From Algoriphagus sp. (GTDB lineage: Bacteria > Bacteroidota > Bacteroidia > Cytophagales > Cyclobacteriaceae): 64,000 nt of DNA. Within the stretch, counting starts at the first letter, position 1. The number at the start of each line of letters is the position of its first letter. The notes under the pieces are model-generated. The model did not search any database, was not told where the DNA came from, and saw only the letters and a program-made list of their open reading frames with translations. The DNA is taken from NCBI GenBank assembly GCA_018336015.1, contig JAGXQZ010000026.1, positions 1 to 64,000 on the forward strand. The letters are read 5' to 3'. A program made the translations under genes and the position numbers. This document shows positions 53,002 to 61,658 of this stretch, in pieces.

Positions 53002-54108
53002 ATGAGGCATTTTCTATTCCTACTTTTTTTCTTGGTTGGGGTACCTGCTTTTGCCCAAGTCACCAATTCCGGATTGATGAATACCAGTACCGGAGAGCAA
53101 CTGGGCAATCTGAGTATTGGTGCTTACATCGACGCTTATTTTGGCTATGACTTTAGCCGCCCGGCTTCTGGCGATGTACCCTATTTTGTTTCGTCCAATA
53201 GGCATCATGAAGCCAACATCAATTTGGCTTTTTTGGATGTGAGATACACCTCAGATCGGGTTAGGGGGAGATTTGTACCCGGATTTGGCACTTACATGAA
53301 TGCCAATTATGCCCATGAGAAAGGTTCTCTGAAAAATCTGGTAGAAGCATCCGTTGGCTATCGAATCAGCAAAACCAAAGACATTTGGATAGATTTTGGT
53401 GTACTTGGATCACCCTATACCAATGAAAGCGCCATCAGTCGGGACCACCTGATGTACACCCGGAGCTTTGCTCCGGAATATGTCCCGTATTACCTCGCAG
53501 GAGCCAAGGTATCATTTCCTCTTTCTGAAAAGCTCAGCGCTTACTTGTATTTGCTCAATGGATGGCAGCAGATCCATGATCAAAATGCAGGGAAAGCCAT
53601 CGGTACCCAATTGGAATTCAGACCGGACAGCAAAAACCTACTGAATTGGAATACCTACTTTGGAGACGAGAGATCAACCAACAAACCCAACGACCGCCTG
53701 AGGGCTTTTAGTGATATCTATTGGATTCACGACAGTGGAAGTTGGGATTTTACCAGCTGCCTCTATGGTGGGTATCAGAATAACCTGATCCATAATTTTA
53801 ATAAGGAGGTATTTTGGTGGCAGGCCAACTTTATTGCGAGGTATGCCTTTACAGAAAAAATCTCCCTCTCCGGGCGTATGGAATATTTTTCCGATCCCAA
53901 TGCCATTCAGATCTCGCCGGAAACCTTCCTCCCTAATTTCAGTGCGTTCAGCAACGGGCTTTGCCTCAACTTTTCCCCTACAACCAACCTACTATGGAGG
54001 ATGGAAGGCAGGTATTTTTATTCAAGTGATGCAGTCTTTACAGATGCTAATCAAACCGCCAGTTCCAGAAAATTATGGATAGTCGGCAATGTTACCTTCT
54101 CTTTCTAA
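53002..54108 (+). CDS. Outer-membrane beta-barrel porin, OmpL-like
   Basis: A 368-residue protein from the ATG at 53002 (signal peptide RHFLFLLFFLVGVPAFAQ). A barrel of alternating short aromatic strands, with GAYIDAYFGYDFSRPASGDV (about 36-55) and a final strand ending in aromatic KLWIVGNVTFSF. This fits the beta-barrel porin-2 / OmpL-like family of Bacteroidetes. An upstream in-frame start at 52903 lies on the tRNA terminator and is rejected. Substrate unknown. Confidence 0.85.
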   Translation: MRHFLFLLFFLVGVPAFAQVTNSGLMNTSTGEQLGNLSIGAYIDAYFGYDFSRPASGDVPYFVSSNRHHEANINLAFLDVRYTSDRVRGRFVPGFGTYMNANYAHEKGSLKNLVEASVGYRISKTKDIWIDFGVLGSPYTNESAISRDHLMYTRSFAPEYVPYYLAGAKVSFPLSEKLSAYLYLLNGWQQIHDQNAGKAIGTQLEFRPDSKNLLNWNTYFGDERSTNKPNDRLRAFSDIYWIHDSGSWDFTSCLYGGYQNNLIHNFNKEVFWWQANFIARYAFTEKISLSGRMEYFSDPNAIQISPETFLPNFSAFSNGLCLNFSPTTNLLWRMEGRYFYSSDAVFTDANQTASSRKLWIVGNVTFSF

Positions 54109-54171
54109 ACTTTACCAAGTAGGATCCTTAGCCCAAGGGATTTACTGCTTTATTTAATTAATCACCGAAAC

Positions 54172-54861
54172 TTAGAATCTCTTTTTCAGAAATTTCTCGA
54201 GGTCATTATTGGAGCCAAAAAGCACCAAAATCTCATTTTCCTTGAGGACCATTTCAGGTGTGGCAATCCCATGAACCCGTTCCATGGTTTCACTTTTTCC
54301 TAACACACTTTTCACTTCCTCTTTTTTGATGGTAGTCAAGACGAGCAGGTTGAATTTTTGCCTAAAGCCTATTTCCTTAATCGATTTACCCACATACTCC
54401 TCTGGCACATTGGCCTCTATGATGCTAAACTCCTCGCTGAGCTCGAAAGAATCCACCACATTTTTGATGCAGAGCTTCTTTGCCATTCTTTCAGCAGTTT
54501 CTTCCTCCGGGTGAACGATTTCGTCTACGCCTAAAGCATGGAGAACTCGCTCATGAAGCGGATTGATCGCCCGGCTGATGAGTCGCTTGACTTGCTGGTT
54601 CTTAAATAATGCTGTAGCCATGATGTTAGCCCCCTGATCTTCTCCAATGGCTACGATTACCACATCGGTATCTTTTAAGGGAAGTCCAGTGACGGTAAAC
54701 TCATCCATGGCGTTCATGCAGATCGTATGGGATATTTTCTCCTTATACTGATCCACTTTTTCCATACGGGAATCAATTCCAATTACTTCATTGCCTGAAG
54801 CAGTCAGTTTCATGGCTAGTGAGGAACCAAAATTTCCCAATCCTACAATGATATATTTCAT
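54172..54861 (-). CDS. ktrA: KtrA/TrkA-type potassium channel regulatory subunit
   Basis: A 229-residue RCK protein. N-terminal Rossmann fold: IIVGLGNFGSSLAMKLTASG (residues 3-22) with EVIGID; RCK-N to about 135 and a RCK-C/TrkA-C domain (about 140-225). It binds NAD(H) or ATP/ADP and gates the KtrB/TrkH pore, encoded 248 bp upstream in the same direction. The gap between them carries a 26-bp direct duplication including this gene's start region. Confidence 0.93.
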   Translation of the reverse strand: MKYIIVGLGNFGSSLAMKLTASGNEVIGIDSRMEKVDQYKEKISHTICMNAMDEFTVTGLPLKDTDVVIVAIGEDQGANIMATALFKNQQVKRLISRAINPLHERVLHALGVDEIVHPEEETAERMAKKLCIKNVVDSFELSEEFSIIEANVPEEYVGKSIKEIGFRQKFNLLVLTTIKKEEVKSVLGKSETMERVHGIATPEMVLKENEILVLFGSNNDLEKFLKKRF

Positions 54862-54880
54862 GTGTTTATAATTTGATTTT
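54855..54880. repeat. 26-bp direct repeat, copy 1 (includes ktrA start codon)
   Basis: The sequence 54855-54880 recurs exactly at 54947-54972, 92 bp away. Similarity continues weakly for about 14 bp more (gccacat in both). Confidence 0.9.
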
Positions 54881-54946
54881 TAAGGGCCACATGGAATCTC
54901 GCAAATCTTATAATCATTCCAGTGTGTGACTTTATAGTCATGCTCG

Positions 54947-54972
54947 ATTTCATGTGTTTATAATTTGATTTT
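54947..54972. repeat. 26-bp direct repeat, copy 2
   Basis: Exact copy of 54855-54880. Between the copies is a TGACT-ttat-AGTCA inverted repeat at 54927-54940. Confidence 0.9.
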
Positions 54973-54990
54973 CATTTGCCACATAGCCTG

Positions 54991-55008
54991 TCCCGATTTT
55001 TATCGGGA
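54991..55008. repeat. TCCCGA-TCGGGA palindromic repeat
   Basis: TCCCGAT-tttt-ATCGGGA hairpin in the ktrA-ktrB gap, related to the palindrome at 17252 and a second one at 55033-55051 (TCCCGAA-accag-TTCGGGA). Confidence 0.75.
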
Positions 55009-55032
55009 GAATGCCCGCTATAATCATCCCCC

Positions 55033-55051
55033 TCCCGAAACCAGTTCGGGA
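55033..55051. repeat. TCCCGA-TCGGGA palindromic repeat
   Basis: TCCCGAA-accag-TTCGGGA hairpin, 7-bp stem, 25 bp after the previous one. No T-run follows on either strand. Confidence 0.75.
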
Positions 55052-55109
55052 CAAGTTGTGTGAAAAGCAATTATCATGGGCATTTCATAAGTTCTTTAAG
55101 TTTTCCCGA

Positions 55110-56846
55110 TCAGTTAATGACTATCTCCTCTGCAGGATATCTGTAATTTTTATAACGCACCTTTTTGAATACGGCAATCAACAGCGAAAGCATACTGACT
55201 CGACCGATAAACATGACTACAGTCAGGATAAGCTTACTCATATCAGACAGGCCGGCTGTAATCCCCAAGCTCAGACCGACGGTACTGAAGGCTGAAAAAC
55301 ATTCAAATCCGATCTGAATCAAACTTTTATCCTCGTCAAAAACCGAAATCAGCACGATCCCAAACCCGATCACAATCAGAGACAAGGATATCGTTGCAAA
55401 AGCCCTTCTCACTGAGATATCTGCAATTTCCCTTCGATACAATTCGATTTTGCTTTTCCCTCTGGCCAGGCTGATGATGTTCAACGTCGCAATAGCAAAG
55501 GTACTTGTCTTAATACCGCCCCCTGTGGAAGCCGGAGAAGCCCCAATCCACATCAAGAGAAAAATGATCATCGTCGTCGGAAAAAGCATGGCCGACATAT
55601 CGATCGTGTTAAACCCGGCCGTCCTCGGCGTAGTTGCACCAAACAAAGCAGTCACGACTTTGCCAAAACCTCGGTGCTCAGCCATCGTATTGTGGTACTC
55701 CAAGGCAAAAAAAGCCAAAAAGCCTACCACAGTGATGCTGATCGTAGTAATCAGGGTAATGCGGCTATTTAGGTTGAGTACCCAAGGACGATAAGGAGCT
55801 CTAAATCTTCCAAAGGAAAGCAAGGTCCTCAATTTGTATCGAAGGAAGCGAATGATATTGTCCACGATTGGAAAACCAAGGCCTCCCAGCACAAAGGTCA
55901 AGATGATTACGATTTGCAGAAAATAATTAAATCGAAAGTCAAGTTCGTAGAGTCCATTGGGAAGTGTAGAGAAGCCCGCATTGCAAAAGGCAGATATGGC
56001 ATGAAACACCGCGAAGAAAATCTTCCTCGACTCAGAAGGAAAAAAGGCCGAATCCAAACTGGAATAAATAAGAATTGCCGACACCAGCTCGATTCCAAAG
56101 GTGATCAAAAGGATGGACTTGATGGTGGAAAAAACCTCTCCCAACTTATTGGAATTGGTCATGTCACTGAGCGCTAATTGGTTTTCATAGGTGGAACCTC
56201 CCTTGAAAAAATAGCTGAAATAGCTGGCAAAAGTCAGAATACCCAAGCCGCCAATTTGGATAAGCAGCAAGATTACCACCTGCCCAAAATCAGTAAAGTA
56301 ACTCCCCGTATCCACTACAATCAGTCCGGTCACACAGACTGCACTCGTCGAGGTAAACAAAGCATCCACAAACGAAAGACCTCCCACGGTTGCTCTCGGA
56401 GTCATCAACAAAAAAGCTCCGAGCAAAATGATGAGGATAAAACTGGAAACGAACAGTTGCGCAGGATTCAAAACTGCTCTCTTGTAATTAAACCGAACTT
56501 CAGAGACCTCCCTGATAAAGGTGGTCAACACGGCCAATTGCACCCAAATGGGGTTTTCCAAGATCAAATCTGTCTCAAAGGGCACACCTACAAACAGGTA
56601 AAGGTAAAACACCCACAGGGTAAAGGCGACCGACGCAAAATCAAAGATCAGCACGCTTCGTTTGGGTAAAATCTTCTTTGAAAAATACCTCAAGACAGTT
56701 GAAATCAACCCAAATCCCAATACCACGAAATAAAACCCGTCAAAAATATCCTGGTAGAAGGAGTTTTGGTTGAAACCAAAATCTGCGATCAACGCAAACA
56801 AACCAAGAATACTCATCCCTAGGGCCAATCGGCTAAGCCATTTCAT
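55110..56846 (-). CDS. ktrB: TrkH/KtrB family potassium transporter
   Basis: About 578 residues from the ATG at 56846 (MKWLSRLALGMSILGLFALI); an ATG at 56858 and GTG at 56927 are in frame and cannot be excluded. Four M1-P-M2 repeats: selectivity loops near SAVCVTGLIVVDTG (about 167-180), AISAFCNAGFSTLPNG (about 283-298), TTPRTAGFNTIDMS (about 403-416) and FECFSAFSTVGLSLGITAGL (about 511-530), each with the conserved Gly. The N-terminal four-helix extension (about 1-110) is longer than in KtrB of Bacillus. Pore subunit of a Na+- or H+-dependent K+ uptake system with ktrA. Confidence 0.92.
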   Translation of the reverse strand: MKWLSRLALGMSILGLFALIADFGFNQNSFYQDIFDGFYFVVLGFGLISTVLRYFSKKILPKRSVLIFDFASVAFTLWVFYLYLFVGVPFETDLILENPIWVQLAVLTTFIREVSEVRFNYKRAVLNPAQLFVSSFILIILLGAFLLMTPRATVGGLSFVDALFTSTSAVCVTGLIVVDTGSYFTDFGQVVILLLIQIGGLGILTFASYFSYFFKGGSTYENQLALSDMTNSNKLGEVFSTIKSILLITFGIELVSAILIYSSLDSAFFPSESRKIFFAVFHAISAFCNAGFSTLPNGLYELDFRFNYFLQIVIILTFVLGGLGFPIVDNIIRFLRYKLRTLLSFGRFRAPYRPWVLNLNSRITLITTISITVVGFLAFFALEYHNTMAEHRGFGKVVTALFGATTPRTAGFNTIDMSAMLFPTTMIIFLLMWIGASPASTGGGIKTSTFAIATLNIISLARGKSKIELYRREIADISVRRAFATISLSLIVIGFGIVLISVFDEDKSLIQIGFECFSAFSTVGLSLGITAGLSDMSKLILTVVMFIGRVSMLSLLIAVFKKVRYKNYRYPAEEIVIN

Positions 56847-57092
56847 ACCTAAAATCATTGACCAAATGTTCACTATCTCAAAATCATTTGCAATAAAAAG
56901 CGAGATTATTTGAAAACATGAATACACGCCAGCTAACCTCTAGATAGGTCATTGGCTCTAAAGATTGCGAATATTCGTCGACTGACCACAGACGACAGTC
57001 CACAGCACCTCTAATCGGTCTTCAAACTTCATCTTATTGGGTAACTGGTAGAAAAGCGGATAATCATGAAAAGCTTAAACGGTAGAAAAAAT

Positions 57093-58316
57093 TTATTCTT
57101 CAAAAGCCTCCTGAGGCAAAAATGCAGTTCGAATGCGAGTGGATTTTTCACCTACTTCTGTCCAGGCAAAATACACCGTTTCTCCATGGAGTTCCAATTG
57201 GGGAAAACCGCTCTTTCGACTTGGGTCTATTGCAGTGATGGACAAAGGAGTACCCATATTCCCGTCTCGATCCACTCGGGCAGCTCTCAAAAAGGTTTGT
57301 TCCCCTCTCGTCTCCATCCAAGAAACGATCCCGGAGCGATCGTCCAAAAGGGCCACATCTACCCTGCCGATAATCCCCGCAGAATCCAACGAAATGGGAG
57401 AAGAGAACGTAGCCCCTGCATCTCCTGAAAAGGCAAACTTAACCTTGGGAGCAGCACCTGCTGCAGTAAACCAACCCACCAATACCGTATTTCCCTTGGC
57501 AGCCACTCTGGGTCCATTGACAGGACAACCTGCAATCTCCCATCCATCGGGGTGGATCACGCTCGGCTCAGTCCATTTACCCTCGACGAGTCGCGTGATG
57601 GCGATATCCCGGATTTCCTTGTCTGATCGATTACGGTAGACGACTACAGGGCCCAACGCCGTCAAGGCACTGCTTGTCTGACAACAATCACAGGTTTTGG
57701 CGTCGAGCAACTCATCCCAAAGAACCCGACCATCTTGACTTACTTCAGCCGCACGAATACTCATGGCACCTGTGCCATGGCCCGAATGATCGTGGCTACT
57801 TCCGCCGGTATTGCGACCGTCCAGCCAGGAAACAAGGAAAGAGGAATCTGTATAAGCTATCGCAGACACAAAGCCATGCTCCGTTTGGGTTGCGTCTGTA
57901 TGTAAGGGAAGGCCATTGATCCAGCCGGTTTGCCCTTTCGGCAATACACTAAGCTTGACATCGTAGGAAAAGGTCGCAGGTGCAGATTTTTGTAGAATAT
58001 GACTCAGCAAACTCCCCTGGTTTTCTACGATAGTTGGAAAATCAGCCCAATTCACAAACCAATATTTACCTTGGGTGATCGGTTCGGGTTGGGTCCATGC
58101 CCCATCCTTCAGGCGTGCATAGGAGAGCACTGCCAGGGAATCAGAAGGCTTACTCACCCAGGAAATCAACAAGTCCGAACCCGAAAAAAGGACAGGAAGA
58201 GAGGCTCCCTCACCTGCGGCAAATTCCAATTCCTCCACTGCATAGACTTTCGGCTTTTCCTGAGCACAGGAAGCCAAAACAAGGGAAATCCAAACCATCA
58301 AAGCGACCTTTCTCAT
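57093..58316 (-). CDS. BNR-like repeat lipoprotein, possible metal-linked
   Basis: A 407-residue lipoprotein (VALMVWISLVLASCAQEKPK, lipobox LASC at residue 17). Beta-propeller-like with Asp-box/BNR-style repeats (e.g. FAFSGDAGATFSSPISLDSA, about 288-307). A His-rich HDHSGHGTG (about 176) and a CDCC motif (about 210) suggest metal or redox chemistry. Its start overlaps the TlpA gene stop by four bases (ATGA), so the two are co-translated. Function unknown; a copper or thiol role is a guess from the motifs and the partner. Confidence 0.8.
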   Translation of the reverse strand: MRKVALMVWISLVLASCAQEKPKVYAVEELEFAAGEGASLPVLFSGSDLLISWVSKPSDSLAVLSYARLKDGAWTQPEPITQGKYWFVNWADFPTIVENQGSLLSHILQKSAPATFSYDVKLSVLPKGQTGWINGLPLHTDATQTEHGFVSAIAYTDSSFLVSWLDGRNTGGSSHDHSGHGTGAMSIRAAEVSQDGRVLWDELLDAKTCDCCQTSSALTALGPVVVYRNRSDKEIRDIAITRLVEGKWTEPSVIHPDGWEIAGCPVNGPRVAAKGNTVLVGWFTAAGAAPKVKFAFSGDAGATFSSPISLDSAGIIGRVDVALLDDRSGIVSWMETRGEQTFLRAARVDRDGNMGTPLSITAIDPSRKSGFPQLELHGETVYFAWTEVGEKSTRIRTAFLPQEAFEE

Positions 58317-58873
58317 GGCTTTTCGGCGACAAGTTGATCGATGGAGGCAACTTCAGCCCACTTAAGCTGGCCCGCATGACGATAGACTTCCTTCCCGTCT
58401 TTGTCCAAAATAATCGTGGTCGGCAATGCATAAATTTCAAAATCGGCCAAAGCGCCCGACTTCATCCGGATCAAATCCAATCCGGTTTGATGCTTCTTTT
58501 GAAAGGCTTCGATCTGATCCAACTCCTCATCCGTAGCAAGTAAAAACTCCACCTTATCCGTGTCTAATCGAGGCAAGGCATTTTTCAATTCGGGAAATTC
58601 CGCCAGGCAGGGTTTGCACCAAGTCGCCCAAAAATGCAGCACCGTCCATTGATTATTTTGTGGATGGAGTGCAATTTCCTCACCCGCCACGTTTTCAAAA
58701 GATACCGCAGGTTGATTTCTGTTGCTGACAGATTCAGCAGAAAGTTCCGTCGCGGCAGGTTCAGTTGAAGGAGATTTGCAGGAAAAATGCAGGAATCCCA
58801 AACCCATCCAAAGAACAAGGGAAAAGGTAAACCTTTGGGAAAAGGGGAAATTTATAAGCGTAGGGGTAATCAT
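58313..58873 (-). CDS. TlpA-like thioredoxin-fold lipoprotein
   Basis: A 186-residue thiol-disulfide protein. Lipobox FLHFSC (about residue 32). Thioredoxin fold about 50-185 with active site WATWCKPCLAEFPEL (CKPC, about 86-89) and cis-Pro in IYALPTTIILDKDG. It reduces periplasmic disulfides, often for cytochrome or metalloprotein assembly. Overlaps the lipoprotein gene downstream. Confidence 0.92.
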   Translation of the reverse strand: MITPTLINFPFSQRFTFSLVLWMGLGFLHFSCKSPSTEPAATELSAESVSNRNQPAVSFENVAGEEIALHPQNNQWTVLHFWATWCKPCLAEFPELKNALPRLDTDKVEFLLATDEELDQIEAFQKKHQTGLDLIRMKSGALADFEIYALPTTIILDKDGKEVYRHAGQLKWAEVASIDQLVAEKP

Positions 58874-59092
58874 TGGGTGTATAGTTGCGCTGAAAATAGC
58901 AGATTAAAGTCGATATGGCAAAAAAGGAAGGCTTTCTGTTCATCAAGAAGATTCCCTGATTAGGTATTTCGCCAAGCGTATACCTCAAATGCTATGAGAA
59001 TTAACAGAAAATAGATTTTTAAATTAGAATGGAGTTCGACCCCGATAAGCGCATCGATTTCGGGAGATTGAACTTGAGGAAAAGGGAGTTAC
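58874..59092. other. Gene-free stretch leading into the repeat island
   Basis: No ORF I can support. It carries a loose CCCGAT..ATCG..CGGG hairpin at about 59041-59064, preceded by gttcgac as in the multi-hairpin element at 60407. Confidence 0.6.
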
Positions 59093-59113
59093 ATCCCGAC
59101 AGCTGCACGGGAT
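59093..59113. repeat. REP-like hairpin, copy 1
   Basis: ATCCCG-acagctgca-CGGGAT, a 6-bp stem with the invariant core CAGCTG in the loop. Preceded by ggagttac. Copies 2-5 are at 59511, 59782, 60672 and 62306. Confidence 0.85.
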
Positions 59114-59426
59114 CCAAGGGATAGAATTGGGCTAAAGCCACAAACCTATTCAAGGTAAGGCTCCGAAGGAGTCAGATTTTTCATAACCACGGGTGGCAGC
59201 CCGTGGTAGAGAGGGACTTCATTCATGAGCCACAGAGTGGTGATATTTTTTAATGGAAAATCACCCTTTCAGGGCTCTGGGGTGGATTTTGTACGTCCCC
59301 CCCGGCTCCCTACAGTCGCCGAGGGTTATGAAAATGGATGAACCTTCGGATCTTTTGCCAAAAAAAAATACACCTGAGAATACCTTTTCACATGCTTAGT
59401 CCACTGCCAACATCCTACTCCCACTT
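59110..59426. repeat. 317-bp repeat element, copy A
   Basis: Identical to 60689-61005 except for two substitutions that I can see by eye. It starts right at the end of REP copy 1 (ggatccaaggg) and contains a perfect hairpin ACCACGGG-tggcag-CCCGTGGT (59186-59207). A third, more diverged copy is at 62396-62679. No ORF covers it. Confidence 0.9.
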
Positions 59427-59510
59427 TGAACTTTAACATTGCATCCTTTTAGGAATGTGAACAAGATTCAACGTATTGAATTGGTAGGAAAGGGAATTAC
59501 ATCCCGGCAG

Positions 59511-59531
59511 CTGCACGGGATCCAAGGGATA
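59511..59531. repeat. REP-like hairpin, copy 2
   Basis: ATCCCG-gcagctgca-CGGGAT. Followed, like copies 1 and 4, by gatccaagggatagaattgg and the GGGCTAAAGCC word, whose inverse lies at about 59733. Confidence 0.85.
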
Positions 59532-59619
59532 GAATTGGGCTAAAGCCCCAAGACACAAAAATTCTAGGTGTGGAATGGGCTAACCCCACATTCCAATTCA
59601 AAATAGAAGCACCCTAGAT

Positions 59620-59713
59620 TTGAATTGCCTCTTGCTTCAGATGGGTAAAAATTGATTGCCTCCTGCTTCAGATGGGGAAAAATTGAATTGCCTCCTGCTT
59701 TAGCTGGAGGCAA
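59620..59713. repeat. Three ~32-bp tandem units ending in a hairpin
   Basis: Units start ttgaattgcctc at 59620, 59652 and 59683. Each has gcctc(t/c)tgctt(c/t)ag. The last one closes a GCCTCC-tgctttagct-GGAGGC hairpin. Confidence 0.8.
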
Positions 59714-59773
59714 AGGATCAATCACCCTAGTTCCCGGGCTTTAGCCCAATCCTAAGGAAAGCTTTAGGAAAAT

Positions 59774-59865
59774 GGAATTACATCTCGACAGCTGTACGGG
59801 ATCCAGAAAAATAGAAAAGCGTAGATGCAATCTACGCTTAGTCAAACGCTTAGTCTACGCCCAGA
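59774..59865. repeat. 92-bp repeat unit, copy 1
   Basis: Matches 62298-62389 nearly base for base. It includes REP copy 3 and a perfect GCGTAGAT-gca-ATCTACGC hairpin (59819-59837). It lies just downstream of the transposase gene stop (59886, minus strand). Confidence 0.9.
59782..59802. repeat. REP-like hairpin, copy 3
   Basis: ATCTCG-acagctgta-CGGGAT; one stem mismatch, core CAGCTG kept. It is 84 bp beyond the transposase stop codon on the 3' side. Confidence 0.85.
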
Positions 59866-59885
59866 TAGGGATTTCGAGGTAAAAA

Positions 59886-60332
59886 CTACAAAAGATATTT
59901 TTCATCAAATTCAATATCATGTTCTTTCAAAAGCGCCTTGTATTCATCCAAAAATAAAACTTTCCGATGATGCTCTTCTTGATTTTTGATATAATTGATC
60001 AATCGGCCTTTTTCCTTAATCGACTCTGAAAAAGCGCCATAACCATCCTGCCATCCCTTAAATTTTGGGAATAGGCTTTCGCTTTTTATAAAGTCATCAG
60101 CGGCCAACTTAATGTCTTTGATTAAAGAGGAGACGGAAATAGTGGGATGGAGATGGGTTAAAATATGCAAGTGATCTTCGACCCCATTGATGCGATAGAG
60201 ATGGCAGTTTTTATTAATCAGAAGCTGGTGGAGGTAGGCAAAAAGACGTTTTTTTTGATCAGATACGATGGTTGGTTCCCGGTATTTGGTAGAGAAAACA
60301 AAATGATACAAAAGTTGGGTATGAGTGGCCAT
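59886..60332 (-). CDS. Y1 (HUH) transposase, IS200/RAYT-like
   Basis: A 148-residue single-domain transposase. HUH motif HLH at residues 54-56 (GVEDHLHILTH), catalytic Tyr probably Tyr114 (GRLINYIKNQEEHH), and the strong family word KGWQDGYGAFS (92-102). It nicks and joins single-stranded DNA at hairpins. It has no TnpB partner and no clean IS200 ends, but is flanked on both sides by repeated hairpins, as REP-associated tyrosine transposases are. A TGAATTAATTCA palindrome lies at 60374-60385, upstream of its start. Whether it moves the surrounding repeats is inference. Confidence 0.92.
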   Translation of the reverse strand: MATHTQLLYHFVFSTKYREPTIVSDQKKRLFAYLHQLLINKNCHLYRINGVEDHLHILTHLHPTISVSSLIKDIKLAADDFIKSESLFPKFKGWQDGYGAFSESIKEKGRLINYIKNQEEHHRKVLFLDEYKALLKEHDIEFDEKYLL

Positions 60333-60406
60333 AACAGGTTGATTTTGTGCAAAAAATGATGGTTTAAAAATCGTGAATTAATTCAAAACTGGCAAGGATG
60401 AAATGA

Positions 60407-60660
60407 GTTCGACCCTTTCAGGGTCGGGAAATCCATTGACTATATATCATTTTTTCCACGGGTTGCACCCGCGGCTATTCAGAGGTTTGACCCCATTCGG
60501 GGTCAGAAATCGAAAAAATATCAATTTGGGATAAAGACCACGTAGTGGTCGAACCTCTGAATAGCCCTAGGTGGGGTCGGTGAGCGTAGCCGAACCGCAA
60601 CCTAGGGAAAATGAATGATGATTTGTTTGGTTTTGGCAACCCCGAATGGGGTTGAACTTG
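60407..60660. repeat. ~255-bp multi-hairpin element, copy D
   Basis: Closely similar to 62036-62289. It contains CGACCC..GGGTCG (60409-60425), CCACGGG-ttgca-CCCGCGG (60456-60474), TGACCCC-attc-GGGGTCA (60488-60505), GACCAC-gta-GTGGTC (60536-60550) and CAACCCC-gaat-GGGGTTG (60637-60654). A 20-bp inverted repeat (60473-60492 with 60547-60566, one mismatch) encloses two of them, and CCCTAGGT..ACCTAGGG (60565-60607) forms a longer stem. The whole could fold into a branched structure. Confidence 0.88.
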
Positions 60661-60671
60661 TGTGTAAAGAA

Positions 60672-60692
60672 ATTCCGGCAGCTGTTGGGGAT
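60672..60692. repeat. REP-like hairpin, copy 4 (degenerate stem)
   Basis: ATTCCG-gcagctgtt-GGGGAT; stem partly lost but core CAGCTG and the following gatccaaggg kept. Confidence 0.75.
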
Positions 60693-61005
60693 CCAAGGGA
60701 TAGAATTGGGCTAAAGCCACAAACCTATTCAAGGTAAGGCTCCGAAGGAGTCAGATTTTTCATAACCACGGGTGGCAGCCCGTGGTAGAGAGGGACTTCA
60801 TTCATGAGCCACAGAGTGGTGATATTTTTTAATGGAAAATCACCCTTTCAGGGCTCTGGGGTGGATTTTGTACGTCCCCCCCGGCTCCCTACAGTCGCCG
60901 AGGGTTATGAAAATGGATGAACCTTCGGATCTTTTTCCAAAAAAAAATACACCTGAGAATACCTTTTCACATGCTTAGTCCGCTGCCAACATCCTACTCC
61001 CACTT
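60689..61005. repeat. 317-bp repeat element, copy B
   Basis: Near-identical to copy A (59110-59426), same length, with visible differences only at two positions (ttttgcc/tttttcc and gtccact/gtccgct). Confidence 0.9.
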
Positions 61006-61149
61006 GGAGCGATTCTTTTTGAAAACTATACGTTGCACCAATTCAGCCTCCTATATTGACTAAACTTTGCTTTTTCAGAATCTCCTTCTTATCTTTTACT
61101 ACAGTTTTTTTACTGGTTTAATTTATTGTTTTACAAAACTCAAATTTTT
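61006..61149. other. A+T-rich leader of the orphan gene
   Basis: No repeat and no ORF; T-rich. A TAAACTTTGC sequence near 61060 could be a -7-like element, weakly. Confidence 0.4.
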
Positions 61150-61623
61150 ATGGAAAACAGACTTTCCATCCAGATCCCGGCAGCGGATCTCGCCGCGGCA
61201 AAAGCCGCACTCCAGCAGGTGCAGACGATTTTGGCACCTTACGTGATCGCCCTCACTCCCGAGCAGCGGAAGACCATTCCGAAGATGAGTGACGGCACGG
61301 AACCTTTCGTCGCAAAGGTCATCGAGTACGCAGCAGATGCGCCCCAGTTTCTTCCTCCTTTTGTGGACAGGCAGGAGTTTGACAAGGACTGGCAGGCCAT
61401 CAGCGGATTGCTACCCCTACTGAGACTGTGTACCCAGATCGAAGACACGCTGAGCGACACCACCATGATGGCGGGGTCTGAGGCCTATGTCAGCGCACTG
61501 AGCTACTACAACTCGGTCAAGCAAGCTGCCAAAGTCAATGCGCCGGATGCCAAGGCCATCTACGAAGACTTGCGAAAGCGGTTTGAGCGGAAGGCCCGAT
61601 CCGGCAATGAGTCCCCTGAGTAG
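61150..61623 (+). CDS. Orphan GC-rich gene, hypothetical protein
   Basis: A 157-residue protein from the ATG at 61150 (MENRLSIQIPAADLAAAKAA). Helix-rich, with LAPYVIALTPEQRKTIPKMS (about 33-52), DAPQFLPPFVDRQEFDKDWQ (about 66-85) and a C-terminal basic helix. It has no signal peptide or membrane segment. By eye its G+C is clearly above the surroundings and its codons favour G/C in the third position, as if translated highly or acquired. It is followed by a perfect terminator. I do not recognise a function. It sits between copies of repeat elements. Confidence 0.8.
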   Translation: MENRLSIQIPAADLAAAKAALQQVQTILAPYVIALTPEQRKTIPKMSDGTEPFVAKVIEYAADAPQFLPPFVDRQEFDKDWQAISGLLPLLRLCTQIEDTLSDTTMMAGSEAYVSALSYYNSVKQAAKVNAPDAKAIYEDLRKRFERKARSGNESPE

Positions 61624-61658
61624 CGTACATGATTAAGTTGCTTACATCTCTCCTAGCT

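Noticed and set aside
59886..60332. Complete IS200/IS605 element with TnpB
   Set aside because: No tnpB-like ORF and no paired IS200-type ends are visible; only the Y1 enzyme is present.
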